Shown: positions 26,153 to 36,074, counted from the stretch's first letter. The stretch: 64,000 nucleotides of DNA from Lentimicrobium sp. (GCA_023957275.1 JAMLHF010000014.1:1-64000), one strand, 5' to 3'. The notes: generated by a model not told the origin, from the letters alone. Made by a program: numbers and translations.

Positions 26153-26160
26153 CAAATTTA
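26153..26160 (-). promoter_or_regulatory. Possible promoter -7 box for the endonuclease-family gene
   Basis: The minus strand reads TAAATTTG, 26 bases before the ATG at 26127. No -33 element is clear. Confidence 0.45.
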
Positions 26161-26337
26161 TAATAAAAATCCGGAATTTCATCTACCGGAATACCCGCAT
26201 TTCTTCCCTCCCCGGAACTGAACCGGCGCATATTCCGGTGATACTCAACCCGGGTGCATTTACATTACCCCATCGGGTCTGTATCCACCATACGGAAGTT
26301 TTATCTTACTTCCTTGTGATTCAGGCATGCAGCCGCG

Positions 26338-26369
26338 TTTGATGAGCAATCAAAAAAACACTAATTTTA
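26338..26369 (+). promoter_or_regulatory. Promoter of the GH3 gene
   Basis: TTTG at 26338-26341, a 20-base spacer and TAATTTTA at 26362-26369 (one mismatch to TAnnTTTG). The expected start near 26376 is 32 bases before the ATG, and this supports start 26408 over the upstream TTG at 26381. Confidence 0.5.
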
Positions 26370-26407
26370 CATCCCGATAATTGCAGTTTTATAAAAGAAA
26401 CCGTCAA

Positions 26408-27964
26408 ATGCCAATCCTTGGATCCATCATCAAGAGCGCGATAGAATTCCCCAGTAAAATACCTCTTGAGAAAATCAGGCGTTTATCGCCCGAAAAGCAA
26501 CAGCGGGCTACACTAAAAAAGCTCCTTCGCGAGGCGCAGTACACTGCACTTGGCGAAACCTACGAATTTGGTAACATGCTCAGGCAGAAGGATTTCGTTC
26601 AGGCATTCCGCCAAAAGGTCCCTTTGCATGATTACAACGCCATTCATCAGCGCTGGTGGTACCGGACACTGAACGGAGAAGCTTTTGTAAGCTGGCCCGG
26701 CAAGGTGAAGTATTTTGCCCTGAGTTCGGGAACCAGCGAAGCATCCAGTAAGTACATCCCGGTAACGGCAGATATGCTCAGGGCGATCAAGAAAACCAGC
26801 ATAAGGCAGATCTTTTCGCTGGCCAGGTATGACTTCCCGCGCGACTTCTACGAACGGGGTATCCTGATGCTCGGCGGCAGCACGCATCTGCAGTTCAACG
26901 GTACCTATTACGAGGGTGACCTTTCGGGAATTACAGCCGGAAATATTCCCTTCTGGTTCCAGCACTTTTATAAACCAGGCAAACGCATCTCCAAAGAGCG
27001 CGACTGGACCACCAAGCTTGACGAGATTGTCAGGAATGCAAAGAACTGGGATATCGGTGTGATCGTCGGCGTTCCGGCATGGCTGCAGATATTGATGGAA
27101 AGAATCATCAAACATTACAATGTAAAGACAATTCATGATGTCTGGCCGAACCTGTCAATTTACGTTCACGGGGGTGTTTCGTTCGCCCCTTATGCCAAAA
27201 CATTTGAAAAGCTGCTGGCCCGGCCAATCACTTACATTGAGACCTATCTTGCTTCGGAGGGTTTTATTGCCTATCAGTCGCGCCCCAATACCAGTGCGAT
27301 GCAATTGGTGCTCGACAACGGGATATTCTTTGAATTTATCCCCTTCAACGACAAAAACTTCGATCATGAAGGCCATTTTCTGCCTGATGCCGAAACCCTT
27401 ACCATTGATCAGGTTGAGGAAGGGAGAGAATATGCCCTGGTGCTTTCTTCCTGCGCCGGTGCCTGGAGATATCTGATCGGAGACACCATCAAATTTACCA
27501 GCAAGACCTTATCGGAAATTGTGATTACGGGCAGGACCAAGCATTTCCTCAACCTATGCGGGGAGCATCTTTCTCAGGAAAACATGAACCGCGCAATACA
27601 GTTGCTCGAAGAGCAGATGAATATTCCCGTACCCGAATTTACCGTTGCCGGAATCAAACATGACAGCATGTTTGCCCATAAATGGTACCTGGGGACGCCT
27701 GCTGATCTTTCTGCCCTTGATGTGAAAGCCATCCGCGACCGCATTGACCAGAACCTGAAGGATCTGAACGATGACTACCGCGTGGAACGTATTGCCGCCA
27801 TCCGCGAAGTGCTGATAGAAATACTGCCGTTGCAGCTTTTCTATGATTACATGAAGATACTGGGAAAAGAAGGCGGACAGCACAAGTTTCCGAGAGTTAT
27901 TAAAAATGACAAGCATCTTCATTGGGAAGAATTTCTTGACAAATGCTACCGGAACAGGCCATGA
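26408..27964 (+). CDS. GH3 family (auxin-responsive-type) acyl-adenylating protein
   Basis: The 518-residue protein belongs to the GH3 family, whose plant members join amino acids to jasmonate or auxin through an acyl-AMP. The ATP-binding motif is SSGTSEASSKYIPVT (about 106-120). YLASEGFIAYQ (about 279-289) and FLNLCGEHLSQENMNRAI (about 380-397) are the later adenylate-forming motifs. Bacterial members are common in Bacteroidota but their substrate is not known to me. I chose ATG 26408, which gives MPILGSIIKSAIEFPSK, close to bacterial relatives. It is divergent from the endonuclease-family gene and may share an operon with the LysE exporter 83 bases downstream. Confidence 0.88.
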   Translation: MPILGSIIKSAIEFPSKIPLEKIRRLSPEKQQRATLKKLLREAQYTALGETYEFGNMLRQKDFVQAFRQKVPLHDYNAIHQRWWYRTLNGEAFVSWPGKVKYFALSSGTSEASSKYIPVTADMLRAIKKTSIRQIFSLARYDFPRDFYERGILMLGGSTHLQFNGTYYEGDLSGITAGNIPFWFQHFYKPGKRISKERDWTTKLDEIVRNAKNWDIGVIVGVPAWLQILMERIIKHYNVKTIHDVWPNLSIYVHGGVSFAPYAKTFEKLLARPITYIETYLASEGFIAYQSRPNTSAMQLVLDNGIFFEFIPFNDKNFDHEGHFLPDAETLTIDQVEEGREYALVLSSCAGAWRYLIGDTIKFTSKTLSEIVITGRTKHFLNLCGEHLSQENMNRAIQLLEEQMNIPVPEFTVAGIKHDSMFAHKWYLGTPADLSALDVKAIRDRIDQNLKDLNDDYRVERIAAIREVLIEILPLQLFYDYMKILGKEGGQHKFPRVIKNDKHLHWEEFLDKCYRNRP

Positions 27965-28047
27965 ATTCAGGCCGGAGGTAAGCACCGGCTACAGGATCTG
28001 GCTAATGAATGATATGCTAGTAAAAACAATCGCATCCATCAGGTAAT

Positions 28048-28671
28048 ATGCACCCTTTTCTTGAAGGTATGATTCTGGGACTCACCCTGGCCATAATGCT
28101 TGGCCCGGCAATGTTTTCGCTGATTCAGACCAGCATACACAGAGGGCTTTACAGAGGCATACTGCTTGCAGCCGGGATATTCCTGAGCGACCTCGTTCTG
28201 GTTCTGCTTTGCTACCTGGGCGCATTACAGGTGTTTGGCAATCAACGCAACTACCTGATGTTCGGAATTATTGGCGGAGTTATTCTGGTGGCATTCGGCA
28301 TTGTGACCTTTCTGCGCAAAGTACATGTTGACGATGACAACAGCCTGATGGAAGTAAAAATGCCTGGGCCGCTCACCTATATTTTCAAAGGATTTTTTCT
28401 GAATTTCGCCAATCCTTTTGTATGGATCTTCTGGATTTCTGCAATGGTAACCGTTAGCAGCAGCCACGATGCCGATTCAAGCGCCATTGAAGCATTTTTC
28501 AGCGGTACCCTGCTTACCATTTTTGCCACCGACCTGATCAAGGTGGTTGTTGCCAGCCGCTTAAAACATTATCTTAAGCCCCGATTCCTGATTATGATAA
28601 ACCACGCTGTCGGAATATTGCTGGTTATTTTTGGAATCTATCTGGTAGTCAGAACATTTCTGAACTTCTGA
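28048..28671 (+). CDS. LysE family translocator
   Basis: A 207-residue inner-membrane exporter of the LysE/RhtB type, which exports amino acids or similar small compounds. The N-terminus FLEGMILGLTLAIMLGPAMFSLIQTS has the family's conserved Gly-Pro motif. NFANPFVWIFWISAM near residues 119-133 is the second hallmark. About six helices are seen. The substrate is unknown. It follows the GH3 gene and is convergent with recJ, with only 20 bases between stops. Confidence 0.85.
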   Translation: MHPFLEGMILGLTLAIMLGPAMFSLIQTSIHRGLYRGILLAAGIFLSDLVLVLLCYLGALQVFGNQRNYLMFGIIGGVILVAFGIVTFLRKVHVDDDNSLMEVKMPGPLTYIFKGFFLNFANPFVWIFWISAMVTVSSSHDADSSAIEAFFSGTLLTIFATDLIKVVVASRLKHYLKPRFLIMINHAVGILLVIFGIYLVVRTFLNF

Positions 28672-28691
28672 AAAAGCTGGCAAACAAAAGG

Positions 28692-30500
28692 TCAGGCTTC
28701 CCCGGCTTCGGGAATTTTGATGTCTTTAATATTCAACTGAATGGATTTCTGATTATTCCATTCGTTTTCTTCAATGTGGTAGCAGATGCAGAAGGGTTTC
28801 CCCTGGCTGATGTAAGGGTAATGATCCCCCTGCTGAAAGGCGATTGCCGGGAAAGGCGAGGAAGAGATTTCGGGGTGGCCGATGGTCAGTTTCAGATGGT
28901 TCTTACCCACAATCCTGCCGTATCCGTTGTCAATCACACCATCGGTCTGGAATACCGGCGACATATTGCCCGGTCCGAAAGGGGCAAACTGTTTCAGTAC
29001 CTTAAAAAATTTCGGCCCTATCTCATTCAGGTTGATTTTCAGGTCGACTTCCACCTCGGGAGAAGGCATTTCATCAGGGAATATACGATCGACCACGCCT
29101 TCAAATTTCGTTCTGAAAGCATCCAGGTTATCCGGCCTGAGCGATAGACCAGCCGCATATTTGTGGCCGCCGAAATGTTCGAGCAGGTCGCTGCACTCGT
29201 CAATGGCATCATAGATATCAAAATCCTTGATCGAGCGCGCCGAACCGGTTACCAGTCCATTTGAATGGGTGAGCACAATGGTGGGACGGTAGTATACCTC
29301 AATCAGTCTGGATGCAACTATGCCGATTACACCCTTATGCCATTCCTTATGATACACCACCGTAGATTTCGCTTTAAGCAATCGCGGGTCATTTTTTATG
29401 GCATCCAGGGCCATATCGGTAGTGGTGGAGTCGAGGTCGCGGCGGGTGGTATTTAAATCGTTGATCTGCTGCCCGATGGTTTCGGCAGTCTCTGCGTTGC
29501 TGCAGATCAGCAGCTCCACCGAATTGCGGCCGCTTTCGATACGCCCTGCCGCATTGATGCGGGGGCCAAGCAGAAATACAAGATCCGAAATGGTCAGTTC
29601 CCGCGTGAAAATACAATCTGTGTCATCGCCGTTATTGCCGTTATGCTCCAGCTCCTCCACAGGCCTGGCTTCGGCACCAGGCTTCCTGTTGATATTTGAG
29701 AACTTCAATATGGCTTCGAAACCGGGCCGGGGATTGCTGTTGATCAGCTTCAGTCCGTAATAGGCCAGAATACGGTTTTCGCCGGTGATTGGCACGATGT
29801 CAGATGCAATGCTTACCACCACCAGGTCGAGGTATTTGTAAAGACTATCGAATGGGATGTTCCGGCGTTGAGCCAGGGCCTGTATAAGTTTAAAGCCTAC
29901 ACCGCAGCCCGAAAGTTCCTTATAGGGATAATCGCAGTCGGGACGCTTGGCATCGAGCACCGCCACCGCATCGGGCAAATGATCGTCGGGCCTGTGATGG
30001 TCGCAGATAATGAAATCAACCTGGTATTCATTGGCCTTACGGATTTTTTCAATGGCTTTGATTCCGCAGTCGAGGGCGATCACCAGCCCGAAATTATTGT
30101 CATGCGCGAAATCCACCCCCTTGAAAGAGATGCCATAGCCTTCGGAATACCGGTCGGGAATATAAAAATCGAGGGATTCATGCCCCAGCTCCTTTAAAAA
30201 CGTATAAACCAGCGATACGGCAGTGGTACCATCCACATCATAATCACCATAAACGAGGATTTTCTCATTGTTATCCAGTGCTTTTACGATGCGATCCACC
30301 GCCTTATCCATATCCTTCATCAGGAAAGGATCATGCAGCTGACTGAGCGACGGCCTGAAAAAATCCTTCGCCTCTTCAAATGTATTCACCCCCCGCTGCA
30401 CCAGCAACTCGGCCAGCACAGGACCAATCCCAAGCTCAGCGGACAAAGCGGCAACCTTATCGGGATTGCCCCGCGCTTTCAGTACCCAGCGTTTCTGCAT
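28692..30500 (-). CDS. recJ: Single-stranded-DNA-specific exonuclease RecJ
   Basis: RecJ is a 5'-3' exonuclease for single-stranded DNA in recombination and repair. The 602-residue protein has the DHH motifs VYGDYDVDGTTA (about 81-92), ALDCGIKA, ICDHHRPDD (about 165-173), and the second-domain VGIVASRL and SGRS-like VTGSARS blocks, with an OB-like C-terminus. It is slightly longer than usual because of a charged insert of about 30 residues (about 278-308, EARPVEELEHNGNNGDD) before the conserved LGPRINAAGRI. The start is ATG at 30500. Confidence 0.95.
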   Translation of the reverse strand: MQKRWVLKARGNPDKVAALSAELGIGPVLAELLVQRGVNTFEEAKDFFRPSLSQLHDPFLMKDMDKAVDRIVKALDNNEKILVYGDYDVDGTTAVSLVYTFLKELGHESLDFYIPDRYSEGYGISFKGVDFAHDNNFGLVIALDCGIKAIEKIRKANEYQVDFIICDHHRPDDHLPDAVAVLDAKRPDCDYPYKELSGCGVGFKLIQALAQRRNIPFDSLYKYLDLVVVSIASDIVPITGENRILAYYGLKLINSNPRPGFEAILKFSNINRKPGAEARPVEELEHNGNNGDDTDCIFTRELTISDLVFLLGPRINAAGRIESGRNSVELLICSNAETAETIGQQINDLNTTRRDLDSTTTDMALDAIKNDPRLLKAKSTVVYHKEWHKGVIGIVASRLIEVYYRPTIVLTHSNGLVTGSARSIKDFDIYDAIDECSDLLEHFGGHKYAAGLSLRPDNLDAFRTKFEGVVDRIFPDEMPSPEVEVDLKINLNEIGPKFFKVLKQFAPFGPGNMSPVFQTDGVIDNGYGRIVGKNHLKLTIGHPEISSSPFPAIAFQQGDHYPYISQGKPFCICYHIEENEWNNQKSIQLNIKDIKIPEAGEA

Positions 30501-30645
30501 TTTTATATTTTTTCAATTGGTAAAATTAGGGATTCTGAAGTAAAGATGGAAGGAAAAATTAAAGGATAATCCGAATTGCCCGGATAAACAGGTTGCCGGG
30601 CTTAAAGATCAACAGGTTGAAAGTAAAAACGGAAATTATCAACCA

Positions 30646-31452
30646 TTAATGCTGGTCTGCCGATAATTCCTTTGGGCTATATTGCCTTTTCAGCCAGCTG
30701 CTGAGGCCATCGAGGCCCGGAAAAAGCACCCTTTCGGTAATATTGGCCTGGTCGAGCTTGTCGCGGATCTCCCATTTAAGCGAAGCGGGGATAATGATGC
30801 GGTAAAAAAGCTCGGGATGGTCCTCGAGCCAGTGGTTCATCAGCAGATTGGAACCTGACATCAGCGAAAAAAGTGCATGCTGGTTAACGATGCGCTCGTC
30901 CATCGAGGGAGGCTCGAGGAATATTACAAATCGCCTTTCGTGCAGGGTATCCAGCTGCTTTAAAGAGTTGCATTGTGTATCGAGCATTTGTGGGGTAAAT
31001 ACGTTGGACCCTTCATCCATTATAGTAGTGTACAAGGGAGCCGGCAAAAACTCGCTGGATTTCACGTAATTCACGCACCAGATTACTCCGTCAATGTCAA
31101 ACTTCTGCAGATTTGCCGTGGCAAAATGCAATGCAACAAAAGGTGAATATGTCCAGTCGAGCAGGCGGGTGGGCAACCCATGGTGCTGGGCAAGGGCCAT
31201 CAGGTTCCACACTGATTCACCCGGCACTGCATTCCGGTGGGCATATTTCCTGAAGTTGCGTAAAAGATGCCGCTCCAGCTCACTGTAAGGCCCCTCAAGG
31301 CGCATCAGGCTTGTTTTAAGCTCATAGCGCGCATCCGACAAACCCCTGAAAATAAAAGAGGAACGGAATCTTCCCAGATGATGATCGTATGCATCACGAA
31401 AAAGCAAATCCTGCAACTCTATCCAGCTATTGGCGGTAAGGTCGTTGAGCAT
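30646..31452 (-). CDS. FRG domain protein
   Basis: The 268-residue protein is almost entirely an FRG domain: FIFRGLSDARYELKTSLMR (about residues 32-50) contains the eponymous Phe-Arg-Gly, and LMALAQHHGLPTRLLDWTYSP (written as LAQHHGLPTRLLDW, about 87-100) is the second hallmark. Other conserved parts include IFLEPPSMDERIVNQHALFS (about 190-209). The family's activity is unknown; members occur in mobile islands and defence-associated loci. Here it is a lone gene next to low-complexity and repeat-like DNA, with no visible partner. Confidence 0.85.
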   Translation of the reverse strand: MLNDLTANSWIELQDLLFRDAYDHHLGRFRSSFIFRGLSDARYELKTSLMRLEGPYSELERHLLRNFRKYAHRNAVPGESVWNLMALAQHHGLPTRLLDWTYSPFVALHFATANLQKFDIDGVIWCVNYVKSSEFLPAPLYTTIMDEGSNVFTPQMLDTQCNSLKQLDTLHERRFVIFLEPPSMDERIVNQHALFSLMSGSNLLMNHWLEDHPELFYRIIIPASLKWEIRDKLDQANITERVLFPGLDGLSSWLKRQYSPKELSADQH

Positions 31453-31788
31453 ATCATTGACGTGTTAATGTGTTCGGGTGTTCGGGTGTTTATGTATTCA
31501 GGTTTAGTTTCAGTTACTTTGGAAATTAAATTTTGTGCTTATTTTCTTTCGTTTTCAATGCATCATCCATTGTCCTTCGCCCCGGCCTCTGAGCGGTTGT
31601 AGTTGAGCGAATCCGATTGCGATCGGAACGAAACACGTCGAAAGGCCGTGCCTCGTCCTCTCAAGCGTTCATGTGCTCATGCGTTATCGCGATCAGTTGC
31701 CGGGTATGTCCATGAAGCAGGTGATTCCGGAGATTAATCCTAAGGCCCTTTGCCATCCGGCAAGGCCTGCATCCCTGAGCCGGCAGAA
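31453..31788. other. Non-coding region with low-complexity and repeat-like sequence
   Basis: 336 bases between two leftward genes. At 31470-31493 GTGTTCGG-type words repeat in tandem, and a related CATGTGCTCATGCG segment lies at 31670-31683. Between them, 31586-31665 resembles the intergenic tGAGCG...GTCGAAAGGC repeats I remember from Bacteroidota, with an inverted pair CCGAT (31613-31617) and ATCGG (31622-31626). No gene is supported. Confidence 0.45.
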
Positions 31789-33057
31789 TCAGAAGGTTGA
31801 CCGCATGGCTTCCACCGGATCGAGGCGCGAAGCTGACCAGGCAGGCATAAAACCCGACACCAGCCCGATCAATGCCGAAACGCTGACACCAAGTATAATA
31901 TTTCCGGCTGTCAGTATCAGATTCATATCAAAAGCAGCTGAAATGGCCAGGGTGATTACAAAGATTATCAGCAGTCCTACTATCCCGCCGAACAGAGAGA
32001 GAAACACCGCTTCGAACAAAAACTGCAAAAGAATAAAATAGTTTTTGGCACCCATGGCTTTCTGAATCCCGATTTGCCCGGTACGTTCCTTTACCGAAAC
32101 AAACATTATGTTAGCTATGCCGAATCCGCCGACCAGCAGGGAAAAACCGCCAATGATCCAGCCAACCAGCGAGATTACGCTGAAAAGACTGTCAAACCCC
32201 TGCGAAATCACACTGGTTTCGTTGATGGCAAAATCGTCTTCCACCCCAGGTTTAAGCTTCCGCACGGAACGCATGATACCGGTAAGTTCATCCCTGAGCT
32301 CCTCGTTGCTTACCTGAGGCTTAGCCCTTACCATTATGGCTGCACCAAGATTGTCACGCTTCAGGTCAATGAAATTCCGTGCAAAGTTCACCGGCAGAAT
32401 CACCTGATCGTCATTAGAATTACCAAAGTTCACGTTGCCTTCCTTTTTGAGCAAACCGATTACTTCAACCTTTTGTCCGAAAACCTTGATACGCTGCCCT
32501 ACAGGATTGGGTATTTTAAAGAGGTTTTTCACGATGTCGCTCCCTATAATGGCTACCGGCCGGCCTCCTGCCGATTCTTCAGTAGTAAAATACCGACCTG
32601 CCGTGAATTCAATGGGGGTTACATCGCTGTAATCGTGCGACACAGCAACAATGGTGGCATTTTCAACCGCCGCATTTCCAAATTTCACGGTCCGGTTAAG
32701 CGCCACCATATAACTACTGGCTTCCGTAGCCTGACTCCTGCGCTGAATTTCAGCAAGATCATTTATGGAGGGCTCAGGGCGTTTCATATATTTCCACCAT
32801 GGATAATCACTCCCCCCAAAAGCCCATGGCCATTTCTGAACGTATAATACATTGCTGCCCAATGTATTGATGCTGTCACGTATGGTTCGCTCCACCGAAT
32901 CGAAAACCGTGAAAACTGAAATAATGGAGAAAATACCTATTGTGATACCCAATAGCGAAAGCAAGGTACGCACCTTATTTACCACGATGGCGGTAAGCGC
33001 AAACATGTAGCTTTCGCGTATAAGCCGGACAAATATCAGGGATCGTTTCATCAGCAT
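31789..33057 (-). CDS. MacB-like ABC transporter permease
   Basis: The 422-residue inner-membrane protein has the MacB/LolC plan. A first helix (about 25-50, VVNKVRTLLSLLGITIGIFSII) is followed by a periplasmic MacB-PCD domain (about 55-270) and three FtsX helices (about 290-415). It ends in the typical ASRLDPVEAMRSTF. Partners would be an ATPase and a periplasmic adaptor, but neither is adjacent. MacB-type systems export peptides, lipoproteins or drugs. The third codon ATG (33051) is an equally good start. Confidence 0.9.
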   Translation of the reverse strand: MLMKRSLIFVRLIRESYMFALTAIVVNKVRTLLSLLGITIGIFSIISVFTVFDSVERTIRDSINTLGSNVLYVQKWPWAFGGSDYPWWKYMKRPEPSINDLAEIQRRSQATEASSYMVALNRTVKFGNAAVENATIVAVSHDYSDVTPIEFTAGRYFTTEESAGGRPVAIIGSDIVKNLFKIPNPVGQRIKVFGQKVEVIGLLKKEGNVNFGNSNDDQVILPVNFARNFIDLKRDNLGAAIMVRAKPQVSNEELRDELTGIMRSVRKLKPGVEDDFAINETSVISQGFDSLFSVISLVGWIIGGFSLLVGGFGIANIMFVSVKERTGQIGIQKAMGAKNYFILLQFLFEAVFLSLFGGIVGLLIIFVITLAISAAFDMNLILTAGNIILGVSVSALIGLVSGFMPAWSASRLDPVEAMRSTF

Positions 33058-33506
33058 TACTCTGAGGGTTGGTAAAGGTAGTAAAAATCGGATTCAGGGA
33101 GTCAGAGAGTTTAAAATTACGGGGTTTACGCATTATACCAAAGTTGTCGCAGTAAAAAATGATAAATCCGGATTACACGGAATAGAATTAATCAGAAGAA
33201 TAGCCGGCAACCAATAAATTGACAGAAAAAATCATTCCCGGACTATTTGCAATATGGGATGGACAACATCTGAAAAATCAATCTTTCCGCTTATTGCAGG
33301 GTAATCCGTACAGATGAAATTTTTTGTAATAATACTTTTCAATTGACCGGTTTCATCCTTGCAAACTCAGCCGATTTTTAATAAACTTGCACAGCCGTTA
33401 AGGGCGGGATGCTTTTACGGTATTACTTTGTATTACTGACAAATACACTTCGTCTGTAACAGGTTCCATTTAGTAATCCTACCGTTTCTATCAGGGAGAA
33501 CAAAAC
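33058..33506. other. Intergenic region before purH
   Basis: 449 bases between the divergent MacB-like gene and purH. A probable purH promoter lies at 33359-33389. A perfect ten-base palindrome AATCCGGATT is at 33165-33174 and shares its core with the palindromes at 47.96 and 48.14 kb. I see no gene and no known riboswitch. Confidence 0.5.
33359..33389 (+). promoter_or_regulatory. Probable promoter of purH-mreBCD
   Basis: TTG at 33359-33361, a 20-base spacer and TAAACTTG at 33382-33389 (one mismatch). The leader would be about 110 bases. A second weaker candidate, TTACTTTG, is at about 33423-33430. Confidence 0.45.
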
Positions 33507-35033
33507 ATGAGCGAAAAAAAGCAGATCAGGTCGGCCCTGATATCGGTGTATCATAAAGACGGGCTTGAGCCTGTTGTAAGATTGTTAAACAAATCGGGGG
33601 TAAACCTCTATTCAACCGGGGGAACCCACCAGTTCATTGAATCTCTGGGCATTCCGGTGCAAACAGTAGAATCGCTTACTGATTATCCTTCCATACTCGG
33701 AGGAAGGGTAAAAACACTTCACCCAAAGGTATTCGGAGGTATTCTGGGACGCCGCGACAATGTCACTGACCAGTCGGAGATGCAGCAATACGGTATTCCA
33801 CCCTTCGACCTTGTGATAGTAGATCTTTACCCTTTCGAAAAAACAGTGGCTTCAGGGGCCGGGCACCAGGAGATCATCGAAAAAATTGATATCGGAGGAA
33901 TTTCCCTGATCCGTGCCGGCGCCAAAAATTACCGCGATGTAATGATCGTTCCCGACGCAAAGCATTATGCAGAATTGCTTGAGGTTCTCAGTAATGACAA
34001 CTGCATCGTTCCGGAAGAAGTTCGCCTGCGCTTTGCTGCTTATGCTTTTGCAATGTCATCGCATTATGATTCAGCCATTTTCGGGTATTTCTCCGGTCTT
34101 TCAGGATACCGTGAATTCCGATACAGTAATGGCAATGCGCGCACCTTGCGGTATGGTGAAAACCCGCATCAGCAGGGTGAGTTTTTCGGTATGCTCGGAG
34201 AGGTTTTCACCCAGTTACATGGCAAGGAACTTTCATACAACAACCTGCTCGACCTGGATGCAGCCATCGCGCTGATCAGCGAGTTCAGTGCAACAACCTT
34301 TGCCATCATTAAACACAACAACGCCTGCGGTATTGCTTCGCGCGACCGCCTGGTTGATGCCTGGGCCGCAGCCCTGGCGGGCGACCCTGTTTCCGCATAC
34401 GGGGGTGTACTGATAACCAACGCGGTGGTGGATGAAGAAACCGCAAAAGAAATCAACAAATTATTTTTTGAAATTATCCTTGCACCCGGATATGAAAAAA
34501 ATGCGCTGGAGCTTCTGCAAACAAAGAAAAATAGAGTAATTTTGCAGGCTAAATCGTTTGATTTTCAGGGTAAACAGTTCAGAAGCCTTTTAAACGGCGT
34601 ATTACAGCAGGATAAGGACTTTAAGTCAGAAACCCCGGACGGGCTCAGGGTAGTTACGGATAAGGCCCCTTCGAAGGCTGAAACTGAGGACATGCTGTTT
34701 GCAAACATTGTGGTAAAGCACAGCAAATCAAATGCGATTGTTCTTGTAAAGGACAGGCAGATGCTGGGCAGCGGCGCCGGGCAGACTTCAAGGGTGGATG
34801 CGCTGAGACATGCCATTGAAAAGGCGGGTGCTTTCGGATTCGATCTGAAAGGAGCGGTGATGGCATCTGATGCCTTTTTCCCGTTCGCCGATTCGGTGGA
34901 GCTGGCCCACAAGGCCGGAATTACCGCGGTGATACAGCCCGGGGGATCGGTAAGAGACGAAGACAGCGTGAATTATTGCAACCAACACGGCCTGAGCATG
35001 GTATTTACCGGTATCAGGCATTTTAAGCACTGA
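33507..35033 (+). CDS. purH: Bifunctional AICAR formyltransferase/IMP cyclohydrolase
   Basis: PurH does the last two steps of IMP synthesis. The 508-residue protein has the N-terminal cyclohydrolase (MGS-like) domain with ALISVYHKDGL, YSTGGTHQFIE and LGGRVKTLHPKVFGG (about 66-80), then the formyltransferase domain with LRYGENPHQQG (about 212-222) and the catalytic Lys-His in IIKHNNACG (about 269-277). It ends in the usual FTGIRHFKH. It leads the unit purH-mreB-mreC-mreD, a conserved Bacteroidota order. Confidence 0.97.
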   Translation: MSEKKQIRSALISVYHKDGLEPVVRLLNKSGVNLYSTGGTHQFIESLGIPVQTVESLTDYPSILGGRVKTLHPKVFGGILGRRDNVTDQSEMQQYGIPPFDLVIVDLYPFEKTVASGAGHQEIIEKIDIGGISLIRAGAKNYRDVMIVPDAKHYAELLEVLSNDNCIVPEEVRLRFAAYAFAMSSHYDSAIFGYFSGLSGYREFRYSNGNARTLRYGENPHQQGEFFGMLGEVFTQLHGKELSYNNLLDLDAAIALISEFSATTFAIIKHNNACGIASRDRLVDAWAAALAGDPVSAYGGVLITNAVVDEETAKEINKLFFEIILAPGYEKNALELLQTKKNRVILQAKSFDFQGKQFRSLLNGVLQQDKDFKSETPDGLRVVTDKAPSKAETEDMLFANIVVKHSKSNAIVLVKDRQMLGSGAGQTSRVDALRHAIEKAGAFGFDLKGAVMASDAFFPFADSVELAHKAGITAVIQPGGSVRDEDSVNYCNQHGLSMVFTGIRHFKH

Positions 35034-35051
35034 TTATAAAGACATTCAATA

Positions 35052-36074
35052 ATGGGACTTTTCTCTTTCATGACCAAAGAGATCGCGATGGATCTCGGAA
35101 CGGCCAACACGATAATAATCTACAACGATAAGGTGGTGGTCGATGAGCCTTCCATCATCGCCATTGAACGGAATACCGGTAAAATCATCGCGGTGGGGAA
35201 ACGCGCCATGATGATGCACGGAAAGACCCACGAGAACATCAAGACCATACGCCCATTGCGCGACGGGGTTATCGCTGACTTTCAGTCAGCAGAATACATG
35301 ATCAGGGAACTGATCAAGATGACAGGGCCCACCCGCAGCCTCTTCCCGCCTGCCCTGAAGATGGTTATCTGTATACCTTCAGGGATTACCGAGGTGGAAG
35401 AGCGCGCTGTTAAAGATTCTGCAGAGCAAGCCGGAGCCAAGGAAGTGCGCCTTATCCATGAGCCTATGGCCGCCGCCATTGGTATCGGTATCGACGTGCT
35501 GGAGCCAACCGGAAACATGATCATCGACATAGGCGGAGGTACCAGCGAAATTGCCGTGATCGCCCTGGGCGGAATCGTCAACAACAAGTCGATCCGGATT
35601 GCCGGCGATGACTTCAACAACGACATTGAGGAATACATGCGCAAGCAGCACAACATCAACATCGGTGAACGCACTGCAGAAGCCATCAAGATCAATGTGG
35701 GCGCGGCAATGACAGAGATCGACAACCCTCCTCCCGACTATCCGGTACACGGCAGGGATATGCTGACCGGTATTCCCAAGGAAATTTATGTAAACTATTC
35801 CGAAATTGCCCATTGCCTCGATAAATCCATCTCCAAAATTGAAGCTGCCGTTCTCAACGCCCTGGAGATGACTCCTCCGGAGCTTTCCGCCGATATTTAC
35901 CGGACCGGTATCTACCTGGCCGGAGGAGGATCCATGCTTCGTGGCCTCGATAAACGACTGCATATGAAAACCAAACTGCCTGTACATGTGGCTGAAGACC
36001 CGCTCAGGGCTGTTGCCAGGGGCACAGGCATTGCGCTTAAGAACTTCAATAAGTTCACCTTCCTGATCAAATAA
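35052..36074 (+). CDS. mreB: Rod shape-determining actin homologue MreB
   Basis: MreB forms membrane-bound filaments that direct side-wall peptidoglycan synthesis with MreC, MreD, RodA and PBP2. The 340-residue protein has the phosphate-1 motif AMDLGTANTIIY (about 13-24), phosphate-2 MIIDIGGGTSEIAVIALGG (written from about 156) and the adenosine motif YLAGGGSMLRGLD (about 290-302). It is slightly shorter than some family members but has all nucleotide-binding motifs. Spacing to purH is 18 bases, to mreC 37. Confidence 0.97.
   Translation: MGLFSFMTKEIAMDLGTANTIIIYNDKVVVDEPSIIAIERNTGKIIAVGKRAMMMHGKTHENIKTIRPLRDGVIADFQSAEYMIRELIKMTGPTRSLFPPALKMVICIPSGITEVEERAVKDSAEQAGAKEVRLIHEPMAAAIGIGIDVLEPTGNMIIDIGGGTSEIAVIALGGIVNNKSIRIAGDDFNNDIEEYMRKQHNINIGERTAEAIKINVGAAMTEIDNPPPDYPVHGRDMLTGIPKEIYVNYSEIAHCLDKSISKIEAAVLNALEMTPPELSADIYRTGIYLAGGGSMLRGLDKRLHMKTKLPVHVAEDPLRAVARGTGIALKNFNKFTFLIK

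Noticed and set aside
30578..30601. Hairpin GCCCGG/CCGGGC after the FRG gene
   Set aside because: No T-run follows on the minus strand, so a terminator is not supported.
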